From Cohnella sp. SGD-V74 (GTDB lineage: Bacteria > Bacillota > Bacilli > Paenibacillales > Paenibacillaceae): a DNA stretch of 64,000 nucleotides. Shown here piece by piece: positions 25,640 to 34,947 of the stretch. The translations under genes and the position numbers were made by a program. The DNA lies in contig NZ_PVYW01000007.1 of assembly GCF_003001675.1 (NCBI RefSeq), positions 62,001 through 126,000 of the forward strand, in the 5' to 3' direction. The notes under the pieces are model-generated. The model did not search any database. It was not told the DNA's origin and saw nothing but the letters and a program-made list of their open reading frames with translations. Numbering within the stretch: the first letter of the stretch is position 1; every line of letters begins with the position of its first letter.

Positions 25640-26972
25640 GGGAGCGCTGGCCGGGATTCGTTACGTCGCCGCTTTATTGGGGCTGCTCCTGCTGCTGGCG
25701 GCGGCTTCCGCTTGCGGAGGCAAGCCCGTCGCTCCGGACGAGAAGCTGGATACGCTGATCGGCAGGCAGGCGCCGAAGGAGACGGCCGCTGCGGACCGGA
25801 CGGTGCTGCGCATCTGGTCGTTCCACCAGGGGGAAGAGTTCACCTTCTGGCAGTGGCTCGGAGAGCGGTACGCGGAGGAGAACCCGGGCGTGGAGATCAA
25901 GGTGGAGTATATTTCGAGCGACGACTATTTTACGGGCAACCGGCTGGCTTCCTCCTTCGCTTCGGGACACGGTCCGGACGTATTCTTCGTGTCGGCGGGC
26001 ACGATCCGCAAATACGTCAACGCCGGCATCCTGCAGCCGCTGGACGAGTATTTCACCGCTGAGGTTCGCAGCGATTTCTTCAAGCCGGCGCTCGATTCGG
26101 TCACGGTGAACGATCGCATCTACGCGATTCCGTTCGAGACGGAGCTGCTGGGCTTGTACTACAACCAAAAGCTGTTTCGCGACCAAGGCATCGCTCCGCC
26201 GGAGACGTGGGAGCAGATGCGCGAGGCGGCGCGGCTGCTGAAGAGCGGGTCCAGGAGCGGCCTGACGGTGGAGACGTTCGGGAGCGTCTACCAGACGTTC
26301 TCCTGGCTGCCTTTCCTGTGGCAGACGGGGGCCGATCTCGTCACAGAACCGGGCGACGGGTCCGGTCTGACGGAGCCGGGCGCGCGGACGATGTACGAGT
26401 TTTTCCGCGGGATGGCCGAAGACGGCCTGCTGAACATGCACCCTTCCCGGCCGACGACGGATATCGGCATTCTGGCGGGCGGGGAGACGGCGATGCAGGT
26501 GAGCGGCTCCTGGAATATCCGCTCGCTGGAGGCGAGCTATGCCGATCAGCCGATCGGCGTCGTACCGCTGCCCGTTCCTCCCGGCGGCCGGGAAGTAACG
26601 GCCGCGGGAGGCTGGAAAATCGGCGTCAACCGTTTCAGCGCGCATGCGGACGAAGCCGCGCGGTTCATTGCGTGGGCGTTCGCGGAGAGCGAGGACATTC
26701 CGCTGAAGTGGTGCACGGAGGTGAAGTTCGCCTATCCTTCGCGCGTCTCCGTCATGACGGCGGGGGAAGAGCTGTACGACCGCGGCCTGCGGTCCGTCTT
26801 TACGTCGCGCATCTTCGGCACGGAGCGGCAGGAGCCGCAATTGCCGGAAAGCGTGACGAGAATTTTCATCGACTCGCTGAACAAGCTCGTGTTCGGCGAT
26901 GCGTCGGTCGATGCGCTGCTCGCCGACACGAACGCGCGGCTGAACGCTTACTTCGCGAACGTCCAAAAATAG
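25629..26972 (+). CDS. Sugar-binding lipoprotein 2a, coupled to the sensor genes
   Basis: The 447-residue lipoprotein has lipobox ASAC (Cys29) and a family 1 solute-binding fold. It is clearly paralogous to the product of 27072: both share the patterns ELLGLYYN, PFLWQ, AMQVxGxWxI, GGWK and WCTE(V/I)KFAY. Unlike that protein it is not followed by permeases. It overlaps the response-regulator gene by 11 bases and sits in the constitutive sensor operon. This placement suggests a sensory role, presenting ligand to the kinase, rather than transport. It could still be an alternative receptor for the same importer. Confidence 0.92.
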   Translation: MSNRGALAGIRYVAALLGLLLLLAAASACGGKPVAPDEKLDTLIGRQAPKETAAADRTVLRIWSFHQGEEFTFWQWLGERYAEENPGVEIKVEYISSDDYFTGNRLASSFASGHGPDVFFVSAGTIRKYVNAGILQPLDEYFTAEVRSDFFKPALDSVTVNDRIYAIPFETELLGLYYNQKLFRDQGIAPPETWEQMREAARLLKSGSRSGLTVETFGSVYQTFSWLPFLWQTGADLVTEPGDGSGLTEPGARTMYEFFRGMAEDGLLNMHPSRPTTDIGILAGGETAMQVSGSWNIRSLEASYADQPIGVVPLPVPPGGREVTAAGGWKIGVNRFSAHADEAARFIAWAFAESEDIPLKWCTEVKFAYPSRVSVMTAGEELYDRGLRSVFTSRIFGTERQEPQLPESVTRIFIDSLNKLVFGDASVDALLADTNARLNAYFANVQK

Positions 26973-27027
26973 TCCACCCCGCCTAAAACATTTCTCGTTA
27001 CGGGCCCTCGCTTCTCCCCGCTATACT
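26965..27027 (+). promoter_or_regulatory. Activator-type promoter with shared upstream element (copy 2)
   Basis: The -10 TATACT is at 27022-27027, with TACGGG at the -35 position. CAAAAATAGTCCACCCCGCC lies upstream; its GTCCACCC starts 50 bases before the -10, as at 19727. This supports joint control of the two genes. Confidence 0.5.
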
Positions 27028-27071
27028 CGAGGTGACTTCAACCACCACCTATCGAAAGGGGAACCTCGAGT

Positions 27072-28385
27072 ATGCAAAGCTTCAAATGGCGGCCGCTGCT
27101 GATCGCCTCCCTCCTCGCCGTCCTCCTGCTGCAGATCGGCTGCGGCTCGAACAACGGAGGCAAGGAAGCGTCAAGCAGCCCGTCCTCCTCGGCAACGAAT
27201 TCCGGCAACGCGAGCAAAGAGAAAGTCACGCTGAAATTTTGGGACTTCCATACCGAAGCGGAACAGAAATTTTTCGAGGATCTGGTCGCGGAATACAACC
27301 AGTCGCAGGATCGGGTCACGATCGAGTATTCGACCTCCAACCAGCAGGATTACACGACGACGAAGCTTCCGACCGCATTCGCCTCGGGCGACGGGCCGGA
27401 CATCTACATGATCAGCCCGGGCGACTTCATGAAGTTCGCGAAATCCGGCCTGATGGCGGATCTGTCGCCGTACTTCCCGTCGGGCTCCAAGGAAGATTTC
27501 CTCCCGGCCGCGCTGGATGCGGTTACGGTAGACGGCAAAATCATGGCGCTGCCGTACGAGCTCGAGCTGCTCGGGCTGTACTACAACGAAGAAATGCTGA
27601 AGAACGCCAACGTCGAAGTGCCGAAGACGTGGGACGAACTGCTCGCCGCGGCCCGCAAGCTGACGACCGACAAGGTCGCGGGGCTCGTGCTTCCGCCGGA
27701 CAAAGGGCCGTACCTGAACTTCATCTGGTATCCGTTCCTCTGGCAGCAGGGCGGCAACGTGCTTAGCGCGGACGGATCGCAGTCGACGTTCGACACTCCG
27801 GAAGTCGCCAAGGCGCTCGACTTCTACGGCTCCTTCTTCCGCGAGAAGCTGGCCCCGTCCAAGCTGCAATTCGGACCTTGGGAGATCGACAACATCGGCA
27901 GCAAGACGGCGGCGATGCAGGTGCTCGGCACCTGGGCGATCAACCGCGCAGAGGAGAATTTCGCGGACGTGCCGATCAAGGTCGCTCCGCTGCCGCTGCC
28001 CGATGGCGGCAAAGCCGCGACGGATGCCGGAGGCTGGAAATTTGCCGTGAACGGCAAGAGCAAGCACGTCGAGGAAGCCGCGAAGTTCGTCATGTGGGCA
28101 TTCGCCGACGATCCGGCTCGCGCGCTGAAGTGGTGCACCGAGATCAAGTTCGCTTACTCGCCGCGCCAATCGGTCGTCGATGCAGGCAAGGAGATCTACA
28201 GCAAGGGCATGCGTCAGGTGTTCACGGAGCAGATCTATTCCTCCGCGATTCCGGAGCCGACGTATCCTTCGGAGATCGTCGACATCGTCGGCGACGCGAT
28301 GCAGTACGTCATGTTCGGCAAGATGGACGGCGCCGCGGCCGCGAAGGAAGCGGACGGCAAGATCAAGAGCTTCTTGAGCAAATAA
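27072..28385 (+). CDS. Sugar-binding lipoprotein 2b of the module 2 importer
   Basis: ATG 27072 follows AAAGGGGAA. The 437-residue protein has a lipobox ending in Cys24 (LLLQIGC), a Ser/Asn-rich linker and a family 1 solute-binding fold (LKFWDFHTEAEQKFFEDLVA, GDGPDIYMISPGDF, ELLGLYYNEEML). It is the transport receptor for the two permeases that follow; a G+C-rich hairpin (28389-28437) separates them. The substrate may be a fructose- or arabinofuranose-containing glycan if the GH172 enzyme in the operon acts on it. Confidence 0.93.
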   Translation: MQSFKWRPLLIASLLAVLLLQIGCGSNNGGKEASSSPSSSATNSGNASKEKVTLKFWDFHTEAEQKFFEDLVAEYNQSQDRVTIEYSTSNQQDYTTTKLPTAFASGDGPDIYMISPGDFMKFAKSGLMADLSPYFPSGSKEDFLPAALDAVTVDGKIMALPYELELLGLYYNEEMLKNANVEVPKTWDELLAAARKLTTDKVAGLVLPPDKGPYLNFIWYPFLWQQGGNVLSADGSQSTFDTPEVAKALDFYGSFFREKLAPSKLQFGPWEIDNIGSKTAAMQVLGTWAINRAEENFADVPIKVAPLPLPDGGKAATDAGGWKFAVNGKSKHVEEAAKFVMWAFADDPARALKWCTEIKFAYSPRQSVVDAGKEIYSKGMRQVFTEQIYSSAIPEPTYPSEIVDIVGDAMQYVMFGKMDGAAAAKEADGKIKSFLSK

Positions 28386-28388
28386 GGC

Positions 28389-28437
28389 AGCAAGGCGGGA
28401 TCCCGGCCGAACGCGAGGCCGGGGTTCCCGCTTGCCG
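28389..28437 (+). terminator. Intercistronic hairpin between binding protein 2b and permease
   Basis: The segment around GCGGGATCCCGGCC pairs with GGCCGGGGTTCCCGC downstream. It has no T tract, so it is more likely an mRNA-stabilising or attenuating structure than a full terminator. Confidence 0.5.
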
Positions 28438-28455
28438 ACAGAGGAGGCACAAGCC

Positions 28456-29349
28456 ATGGTTCCGAAACGGCCGTCGGCGCGGACTTTGCGGGAATGGGGC
28501 ACGGCGTACGCCTTCCTGTTCCCCAACATCATCGGTTTGTTCGTGTTCGTTTTTATGCCGATCGTATACGCCCTCTACGTGAGCTTGTACGATTGGAACG
28601 CGCTTAGCCCGAAAGTGTTCGTCGGTCTGGACAATTATAAGGATCTGTTGGGCGATAAGGGGTGGTGGAGATCCGTCGGGAAGACGATCACCTTCAGCGT
28701 GATTTACGTGCCGCTGCTGTTCGTCTCGTCGCTGCTGTCCGCCGTATTGATCCACGCTCTGAGAGGCCGGGTAAGCGGCCTGGCGCGAACGATGTTCCTG
28801 ATGCCGTTCGCCATTACTTCCGTCAATTCGGCGATTATCGCCATGTATTTGCTGGACCCGAGAAGAGGGCTGATCAACTGGATTCTCAGCGGGTTCGGCG
28901 TCCCTTCCCAAGATTTTCTCGGCTCGACGAGCCAGGCGATGTTCTGCGTCGTCGTCGTTCTTCTGTGGATTAACGTCGGGTACAACATGATCATTTTTTT
29001 ATCGGCGATCAAGGAAATTCCCAAGGACTATTACGAGGCCGCGCACATGGACGGGGCCAAGCGGGGACAGACGTTCTTCCGCATCACTTTCCCGCTGATC
29101 AAGGAGACCAATACGTTCATCCTTATCGTCACGACAATCGGCTCGTTCCAGGTGTTCGACCAGATCATGGTCATGACGAAGGGTGGACCGGCCGGGGCGA
29201 CGGAAGTGAGCGTTCTGTACATTTTCAAGCATGCCTTCGAGCTGCTTAACATGGGCTATTCTTCGGCGATGGCATTCGTGCTGTTCCTGATCATTTTCGT
29301 GCTGTCGCTGTTTCAATTGAAATTATTCTCCAGAGACGAGGAGCGCTGA
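28456..29349 (+). CDS. ABC sugar transporter permease (MalF/UgpA type), module 2
   Basis: The start is ATG 28456 behind GAGGAGG. The 297-residue protein has six predicted helices, the N-terminal motif AYAFLFPNIIGLFVFVFMPI, DWNALSPK, and the EAA loop (KDYYEAAHMDGAKRGQTFFR) with the usual ITFPLI follow-on. It forms the importer channel with the gene 4 bases downstream. Confidence 0.93.
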   Translation: MVPKRPSARTLREWGTAYAFLFPNIIGLFVFVFMPIVYALYVSLYDWNALSPKVFVGLDNYKDLLGDKGWWRSVGKTITFSVIYVPLLFVSSLLSAVLIHALRGRVSGLARTMFLMPFAITSVNSAIIAMYLLDPRRGLINWILSGFGVPSQDFLGSTSQAMFCVVVVLLWINVGYNMIIFLSAIKEIPKDYYEAAHMDGAKRGQTFFRITFPLIKETNTFILIVTTIGSFQVFDQIMVMTKGGPAGATEVSVLYIFKHAFELLNMGYSSAMAFVLFLIIFVLSLFQLKLFSRDEER

Positions 29350-29353
29350 TCCC

Positions 29354-30166
29354 ATGCTGGCGATAAGACGCGCGGCATTCCCGACGTTGGCCGTGGTGCT
29401 CGGCCTGGCGCTCGTATTCCCGATCTATGTGCTCGTCATCGGCTCCCTGCGTTCGGAGGAGCGGATATTCGACGTCACGCTGTTTCCCGTCGAAGCCGTC
29501 TTCGCCAACTTCTCCCAAGCGGTGAAGGGGACGGGCCTGATCCGGTCGATCGCCAATTCTTTTCTCGTATCGGCGACGGTCACGGTCGTGGCGATGATCT
29601 TCCACTCGATGTCCGGCTACGCGCTGGCGAGGTTCCGGTTTCCGGGAAGAAACCTGGTGTTCGCCTGGATGCTGAGCACGCTTATGGTACCGTTCGCCGT
29701 CATCATGATTCCGCTCTACCTGATCACGAAGCAGTTTCATATGATCAACTCGTTTGCCGGGCTGATCGTGCCCTCGATTTTCAACGCATACGGCATCTTC
29801 CTGTTCCGCCAGTTCTACCGGGATTTCCCGCGGGAGCTGGAAGAGGCGGCTTACTTGGACGGTCTGTCGCTGGGAGGGACGTATTTCAAGATCGCGCTGC
29901 CGCTGTCGGTGCCGATAATCGCGCCGCTGACGATCGGTTTTTTCCTGGCGAACTGGAACTCGTATTTGTGGCCTCTGATCATTACGCAGGATGCCAAGCT
30001 GTGGGTCATTCAGGTGTTCCTCGCCAGCCTCGTCGGAGGGGGCTACTTCACGCCTTGGAACGTCGTGCTTGCGGCGGCGGTCGTCTCGACGATTCCGACG
30101 TTCGTCTTGTTCTTCGGAGCGCAGCGGTTCCTCGTGGACGGCATCAAGATGTCGGGCATCAAATAA
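29354..30166 (+). CDS. ABC sugar transporter permease (MalG/UgpE type), module 2
   Basis: ATG 29354 follows GAGGAG. The 270-residue protein has a short N-terminus, six predicted helices and the EAA loop (RELEEAAYLDGLSLGGTYFK, IALPLSVP); it ends FLVDGIKMSGIK, typical of MalG-type subunits. It is the second channel subunit. No ATPase is encoded nearby, so a shared MsmX-like ATPase is expected. Confidence 0.93.
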   Translation: MLAIRRAAFPTLAVVLGLALVFPIYVLVIGSLRSEERIFDVTLFPVEAVFANFSQAVKGTGLIRSIANSFLVSATVTVVAMIFHSMSGYALARFRFPGRNLVFAWMLSTLMVPFAVIMIPLYLITKQFHMINSFAGLIVPSIFNAYGIFLFRQFYRDFPRELEEAAYLDGLSLGGTYFKIALPLSVPIIAPLTIGFFLANWNSYLWPLIITQDAKLWVIQVFLASLVGGGYFTPWNVVLAAAVVSTIPTFVLFFGAQRFLVDGIKMSGIK

Positions 30167-30195
30167 CGAACTCAACCTAATTGGAGGATGACAGC

Positions 30196-31290
30196 ATGCT
30201 GGGAACGTCGTTAAGGGATCTGTACAGAGAAAGGGAAGGCAAGCGCAAGCGCGAATCCAGCTACGACACGACGGGGGGCAACCGGGACTACAAAGTGATC
30301 AAGCCGGGCGAGGTCGTCGACCTGTGCGAACTGAGCGGCAGCGGCAGCATTACGCACATCTGGATGACGATGGCACCGACGGACGATACGCTCGAATCGC
30401 ATCTGCACCGCAAAGTCGTCCTGCGCATGTATTGGGACGGGGAGACGAATCCGAGCGTGCAGGCGCCGATCGGCGACTTCTTCGGCATCGGCCATGGGGA
30501 GACGCGCAACTTCAGCTCCGCTCCGCTGGCGATGAGCCCGGAGGACGGACGGGCGCTCAACTGTTATTTTCCGATGCCGTTCGGCGTCTCGGCCCGGGTC
30601 GAGATCGAGTCCGGCGCGGACAAACCGCTCAAGTTCTACTACTACATCGATTACGAGGCGTACGACCGCCCGATCGACAGTCCTCTCCGGTTTCACGCGA
30701 TCTGGAGAAGGGAGCTGACGGACGGCGTCGACGATCAGGAGATGTCCAACGCCCTGTTCGAATTCGGGGGCAAAAATACGACCGGAGACGGCAACTACGT
30801 GCTGCTCGACGCGGAAGGCAAAGGACACTACGTCGGCTGCAACCTGAACATTCACAATCTGCGGATGACGCGGGAATGGAACTGGTACGGGGAAGGGGAC
30901 GACATGATCTTCATCGACGGGGAGCCTTGGCCGCCTTCGCTTCACGGCACCGGCATGGAGGACTACTTCAACACCGCCTGGTGTCCGACGCAGGAGTATC
31001 ACTCTCCGTACCACGGCATGACGATGGGCGGCGGCCCGAACTGGTCGGGCAAAATATCGGCTTACCGGTTTCACATCCAGGACCCGATCATGTTCGACCG
31101 TTCGATCCGGGTGACGATCGAGCACGGACACAACAACCACCGCAGCGACGACTATTCGAGCACCGCGTACTGGTACCAGACGGAGCCGCACAAGGACCAT
31201 CCGATCATCGTGCCCGTGAGCGACAGATTGCCGCTGCCCGACTATCTTCCTTTTAACGCGCAGGACATGAAGGTTTGCTTCGACTATTAG
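30196..31290 (+). CDS. DUF2961 (GH172-family) glycoside hydrolase-like enzyme
   Basis: The start is ATG 30196 behind TTGGAGGA; the TTG at 30181 is part of that site. The 364-residue protein matches the DUF2961 pattern throughout: SYDTTGGNRDY, GSGSITHIWMTM, YWDGETNPSVQAPIGDFFGI GHG, HGTGMEDYFNTAWCP, YHGMT and RVTIEHGHNN. Characterised GH172 members act on fructofuranose or arabinofuranose linkages. No signal peptide is present, so it works in the cytoplasm on imported oligosaccharides. It closes the module 2 importer operon and gives the best clue to its substrate class. Confidence 0.9.
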   Translation: MLGTSLRDLYREREGKRKRESSYDTTGGNRDYKVIKPGEVVDLCELSGSGSITHIWMTMAPTDDTLESHLHRKVVLRMYWDGETNPSVQAPIGDFFGIGHGETRNFSSAPLAMSPEDGRALNCYFPMPFGVSARVEIESGADKPLKFYYYIDYEAYDRPIDSPLRFHAIWRRELTDGVDDQEMSNALFEFGGKNTTGDGNYVLLDAEGKGHYVGCNLNIHNLRMTREWNWYGEGDDMIFIDGEPWPPSLHGTGMEDYFNTAWCPTQEYHSPYHGMTMGGGPNWSGKISAYRFHIQDPIMFDRSIRVTIEHGHNNHRSDDYSSTAYWYQTEPHKDHPIIVPVSDRLPLPDYLPFNAQDMKVCFDY

Positions 31291-31297
31291 CATTCGC

Positions 31298-31342
31298 AAG
31301 GAGCCGCGACGGTGTCGAACCGTTGATCGGCTCCTTGTTGCT
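31298..31342 (+). terminator. Terminator of module 2
   Basis: AAGGAGCCG pairs with CGGCTCCTT, with an inner ACGGT/ACCGT pairing, followed by a T-rich GTTGCTT. Confidence 0.7.
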
Positions 31343-31376
31343 TGAACCGCCAAAATGTAATATCCTGTCTGCATCA

Positions 31377-31385
31377 TGTTACAAT
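31377..31385 (+). promoter_or_regulatory. Extended -10 promoter of the module 3 sensor genes
   Basis: TGTTACAAT is an extended -10 (TGn + TACAAT) 39 bases upstream of the kinase start; the -35 region is weak. Confidence 0.45.
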
Positions 31386-31423
31386 AGCATGCGACGTTCT
31401 TATTTCGCGTAAGGGAGAACACC

Positions 31424-33196
31424 ATGAGAATAAGCATTCGGGCGAAAATCTTTATCGGCTTCTCCATTCTGCTGGTCGTGTCTCTCAGCATCGTCACCTG
31501 GATCTGGTACGAGAAATATTCGCGCAACCTGCGGGAATCGTCGGAGGAGTTCATGATCCGCTCGATTACCGAGATGAACGACAGCTTCGAGCTGACGATG
31601 AAGGACATCGATTACATCAGCACGATGATCTCGCTGAATCGCCCGAACGTCATCGACGTGCTCGTCGGAGACTCGGAGGACACCGTCTTCGACCAGTTGC
31701 AGAAGGACCGCAAGCTGGACAACTACATTTCCAGTCTGTACGGCTACAAATACTACATCTCCGGGATCAGCGTCGTCAGCGATAAAGGACGCGTCTATTC
31801 GCAGGGAACCTCGCTGCCGGTCGCGCAGTTCCGGGCTTCCCCCTGGCATGCGAGCATGACCGAGCGGCAGGGCCGTCCCGTATTCGTCACCACTCACGCA
31901 GGCTCCTCCCTCGACCGGGTATCGGAATTCCCGTCGCAGAACGTCGTCTCCATCGCCCGCACGATCCGGGACGGCAACCGGCAGGTCGGCTACGTGCTGA
32001 TCGACTTCGGGTACGAATTCGTGCAGAGGATGTTCAGCAGGCCGCTGGTGAAATCGGGACAGTCGTTCCTGCTCGACGGGGAGGGCAACTTCGTCTACGC
32101 GCAGGAGAAGCTGGACATCAACCGCAGCATCCGGCAGACGAAGTACGCGGACGTCCTGCCTCTGCTGCAAGGCACATCGGGGAGGAAAACGATCGATATC
32201 GGAGGCGAGCCGCATTTTCTCGTCTACTACAAATCCCAATACACCGACTGGACGACGGTAGCGCTCGTGCCGAAGGACGAGCTGCTGGCGGACAGCCGCA
32301 GGGCGGCCAATACGTCGATGATCGTGCCGGTCGCGACGCTGATCGCCGCGCTTCTGGTCGCGACGGTGCTGGCGCGACAGATTACCCGCAACATCGGCAT
32401 TCTTCGCAACGCGATGAAGCGGGTCGGATCGGGCAATCTGACCGAGACGATCGCGATCCGCTCGCATGACGAGGTGGAGGAGCTGAGCCGCGGCTTCAAC
32501 CAGATGGTCGAGAGCATCAAAAATCTGGTCGAAGATGTCAGGCGGACGGACGAGAAGCGGCACGAGATGGAGTTCAAAGCGCTGCAGGCGCAGATCAATC
32601 CGCACTTTCTGTTCAACACGCTGAATCAGATCCGCTGGCTGGCCGACATTCAGAAGGCCGACAATATCAAGGAGCTCGTCTCCTCCCTGCTCGCGCTGCT
32701 GCACAGCAGCATGGGCAAGGGCGGCGAATATTTGACCGTGCGCGAGGAGATCGACTACCTTCGCCATTATTTGAACATCCAGGAGTACCGCTACTACGAC
32801 AAGTTCGAGGCCGTGTTCGATTTCGAAGAGGAAATATTGGACGGGCGAATTCTGAAGTTCCTGCTCCAGCCTCTCGTGGAGAACGCGCTGATTCACGGCA
32901 TCGAGCCGTTAAAGGGCAGAGGTTTGCTGACGATAAAAGGGTTCGCCGACCGCGGGGATCTCGTGCTGCAGGTGTCCGACAACGGGGTGGGCATGACGGC
33001 GGACCGGCAGGGGGAGCTGCTTGCCGCTTCGGCGGAGAAAGACAAGCTCCGGTTCAGCGGGATCGGCCTGAGCAACGTCCAGGAGCGCATTCGCATGCAT
33101 TACGGCCCACCGTACGGACTGGAAGTGCAGAGCGCGGCGGGGTTGTTTACGACGGTGACGGTCCGGCTTCCCTGCCGGGCGGAGAAGGAGGGATGA
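31424..33196 (+). CDS. YesM-type sensor histidine kinase, module 3
   Basis: ATG 31424 follows AAGGGAG. The 590-residue protein has TM1 (~12-30), a ~260-residue extracellular region, TM2 (~296-316), HAMP, phospho-acceptor His394 in QINPHFLFNTLN, N box VENALIHG and G boxes DNGVGMT and FSGIGLSNVQERI. It pairs with the regulator encoded 4 bases downstream. Together they precede, rather than follow, the transporter genes of this module. Confidence 0.94.
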   Translation: MRISIRAKIFIGFSILLVVSLSIVTWIWYEKYSRNLRESSEEFMIRSITEMNDSFELTMKDIDYISTMISLNRPNVIDVLVGDSEDTVFDQLQKDRKLDNYISSLYGYKYYISGISVVSDKGRVYSQGTSLPVAQFRASPWHASMTERQGRPVFVTTHAGSSLDRVSEFPSQNVVSIARTIRDGNRQVGYVLIDFGYEFVQRMFSRPLVKSGQSFLLDGEGNFVYAQEKLDINRSIRQTKYADVLPLLQGTSGRKTIDIGGEPHFLVYYKSQYTDWTTVALVPKDELLADSRRAANTSMIVPVATLIAALLVATVLARQITRNIGILRNAMKRVGSGNLTETIAIRSHDEVEELSRGFNQMVESIKNLVEDVRRTDEKRHEMEFKALQAQINPHFLFNTLNQIRWLADIQKADNIKELVSSLLALLHSSMGKGGEYLTVREEIDYLRHYLNIQEYRYYDKFEAVFDFEEEILDGRILKFLLQPLVENALIHGIEPLKGRGLLTIKGFADRGDLVLQVSDNGVGMTADRQGELLAASAEKDKLRFSGIGLSNVQERIRMHYGPPYGLEVQSAAGLFTTVTVRLPCRAEKEG

Positions 33197-33200
33197 CGGG

Positions 33201-34841
33201 ATGCTGCGGGTGATGCTGGTGGACGACGACTTGCCGATGCTGAATCATCTGAAAAATATGCTGGAGTGGGAGAAGCACGGCTTCGTTCTATGCGGGGAAG
33301 CGACCGGCGGCAAAGCCGCGGGGCGGATGGCGGACGAGCGCAAGCCCGATATCGTCATCACGGACATGAGCATGCCGGGCATGGACGGGCTGGAATTGAT
33401 CGAGTACCTCCAGAAGTTCCATCCGCGGACGAAGATCGTCGCGGTGAGCGGGTACAGCGACGTCCATTACATTCGCAACAGCATGAGAAGCGGCGCGGTC
33501 GACTATATTCTGAAGCACGAGCTGAGCTCCGAGCTGCTGCTGGACGTCTTGGGCAAAGCCTCCGACAAGCTCGCGGAGGAGCGGAGGGCGACGGAGAAAA
33601 GCATGCAGATGCAGCTTCAACTGGAACGCAGCCGCTCCTTGCTGAGAGAGGACGCGATTCGCCGGCTCGTCCAAGAGGACCAGCCGGATGAGTCCGTCTC
33701 GACCGATGCCTTGAAGGAGCTGGGGATCGAATTCTTCTCGGGCGGCGTCACCGCGGTCGTCGTCTCCTGGGACGGATATTTGCAGTTGAAGGAAAGGCTC
33801 GAACGTAAGGATCTGGACAATCTGGCCCAATCGTTCAAGGATATCGCCGGGAACATTGTCGCGGATGCGGACAAAGCGTACTTGGCGCAGACGGAGGAGG
33901 GCAAATTCGTTCTTCTGTTTACGCTTAAGACGAGCAGCCGCTTGATCTGGCATACGACGATCCACGAAGCGCTGCGCCGGATTCGGGCGAGCGTGAAGCG
34001 GCAGCTCAATCTGAGCGTCAGCTGCAGCGTAAGCGTGCTGTGCGGAGCGATCGCGGACATTCCGAACGCCTGCGCGGAAGCCGAGCGGGCGCTGGAGGAG
34101 CGGTTCTACGCCGGGACGGACGCGGTGATCTGGCCGGAATCGGCTCGCAAGCCGAAGGAGGCCGAGGTTCCGACGGTGGACGTGCGTCTGGAACGCGAGC
34201 TGGCTCTCCGTCTGTCCAGGCTGGACGAGGAAGGCGTCGGGGAAGTGCTGAACGATCTGTTCGATCGGATGATCGAAGCCCACACGGCTTACAAATCGGT
34301 TCAGATGGCCTGCGTCGAACTGATCCATCTCGCCAATCGCAGCTTGAAGGAAGCCGGCGTGTCCGAGCAGGAGGTGTTCGGCGACGTCGCCTCCACGCCT
34401 TACGAAACGCTGCTGCAATTCGACACCGTCCGCGCGCTGCGGGACTGGATGACGAACGTCTACCGGGAGCTGCTGCGCGCGCTCCGTTCGCGCCAGACGC
34501 CGTCCACGCATTCCGACCTCGTACGGCGTACGCTCGAGTGGATTCGTCGCCGCCATGCGGAGCCGATCACCCTTCAGCTTGCGGCGGACGAGGCCGGCGT
34601 CAACTCCTCTTACTTAAGCCGCGTGTTCAAGGAGGAGACGAAGCTCGGATTCGCGGATTACGTCACGCGCTTTCGGGTCGACCAGGCGAAACGGCTGATT
34701 CGCGAGGGAGAGACCGACTTGAAGGAGATCGTGCGGCGGACGGGATTTTCCAGCTACAACTATTTTTTCACCGTGTTCAAGAAAGTAACCGGAATTACCC
34801 CGCTCGAATACGAGAAATTGCCGGATCAAGCCGAGACGTAA
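33201..34841 (+). CDS. YesN-type AraC response regulator, module 3
   Basis: The 546-residue protein has a receiver domain (DDD8-10, phospho-acceptor Asp55 in VITDMSMPG, DYILKHEL), a long helical connector (~120-150), a variable middle and an AraC HTH (~440-540: LQLAADEAGVNSSYLSRVFK, LKEIVRRTGFSSYNYFFTVF). The residue after the conserved Lys (KHEL) matches the usual YesN pattern. It is the likely activator of the module 3 importer operon that starts at 34948. Confidence 0.94.
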   Translation: MLRVMLVDDDLPMLNHLKNMLEWEKHGFVLCGEATGGKAAGRMADERKPDIVITDMSMPGMDGLELIEYLQKFHPRTKIVAVSGYSDVHYIRNSMRSGAVDYILKHELSSELLLDVLGKASDKLAEERRATEKSMQMQLQLERSRSLLREDAIRRLVQEDQPDESVSTDALKELGIEFFSGGVTAVVVSWDGYLQLKERLERKDLDNLAQSFKDIAGNIVADADKAYLAQTEEGKFVLLFTLKTSSRLIWHTTIHEALRRIRASVKRQLNLSVSCSVSVLCGAIADIPNACAEAERALEERFYAGTDAVIWPESARKPKEAEVPTVDVRLERELALRLSRLDEEGVGEVLNDLFDRMIEAHTAYKSVQMACVELIHLANRSLKEAGVSEQEVFGDVASTPYETLLQFDTVRALRDWMTNVYRELLRALRSRQTPSTHSDLVRRTLEWIRRRHAEPITLQLAADEAGVNSSYLSRVFKEETKLGFADYVTRFRVDQAKRLIREGETDLKEIVRRTGFSSYNYFFTVFKKVTGITPLEYEKLPDQAET

Positions 34842-34870
34842 AAAAGCTGTAGTGAAACGTAAAAAAAGTG

Positions 34871-34898
34871 GAGCCCTTGGGCGGGCTTCTTTTTTTTA
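34871..34898 (+). terminator. Terminator after the module 3 regulator
   Basis: GAGCCC pairs with GGGCTT around TTGGGC, followed by a long T run. Confidence 0.75.
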
Positions 34899-34947
34899 TG
34901 ATTAAGGCGGGCAAATTAAGAAACAAACTTAGGGAGGTTCAACAGAG

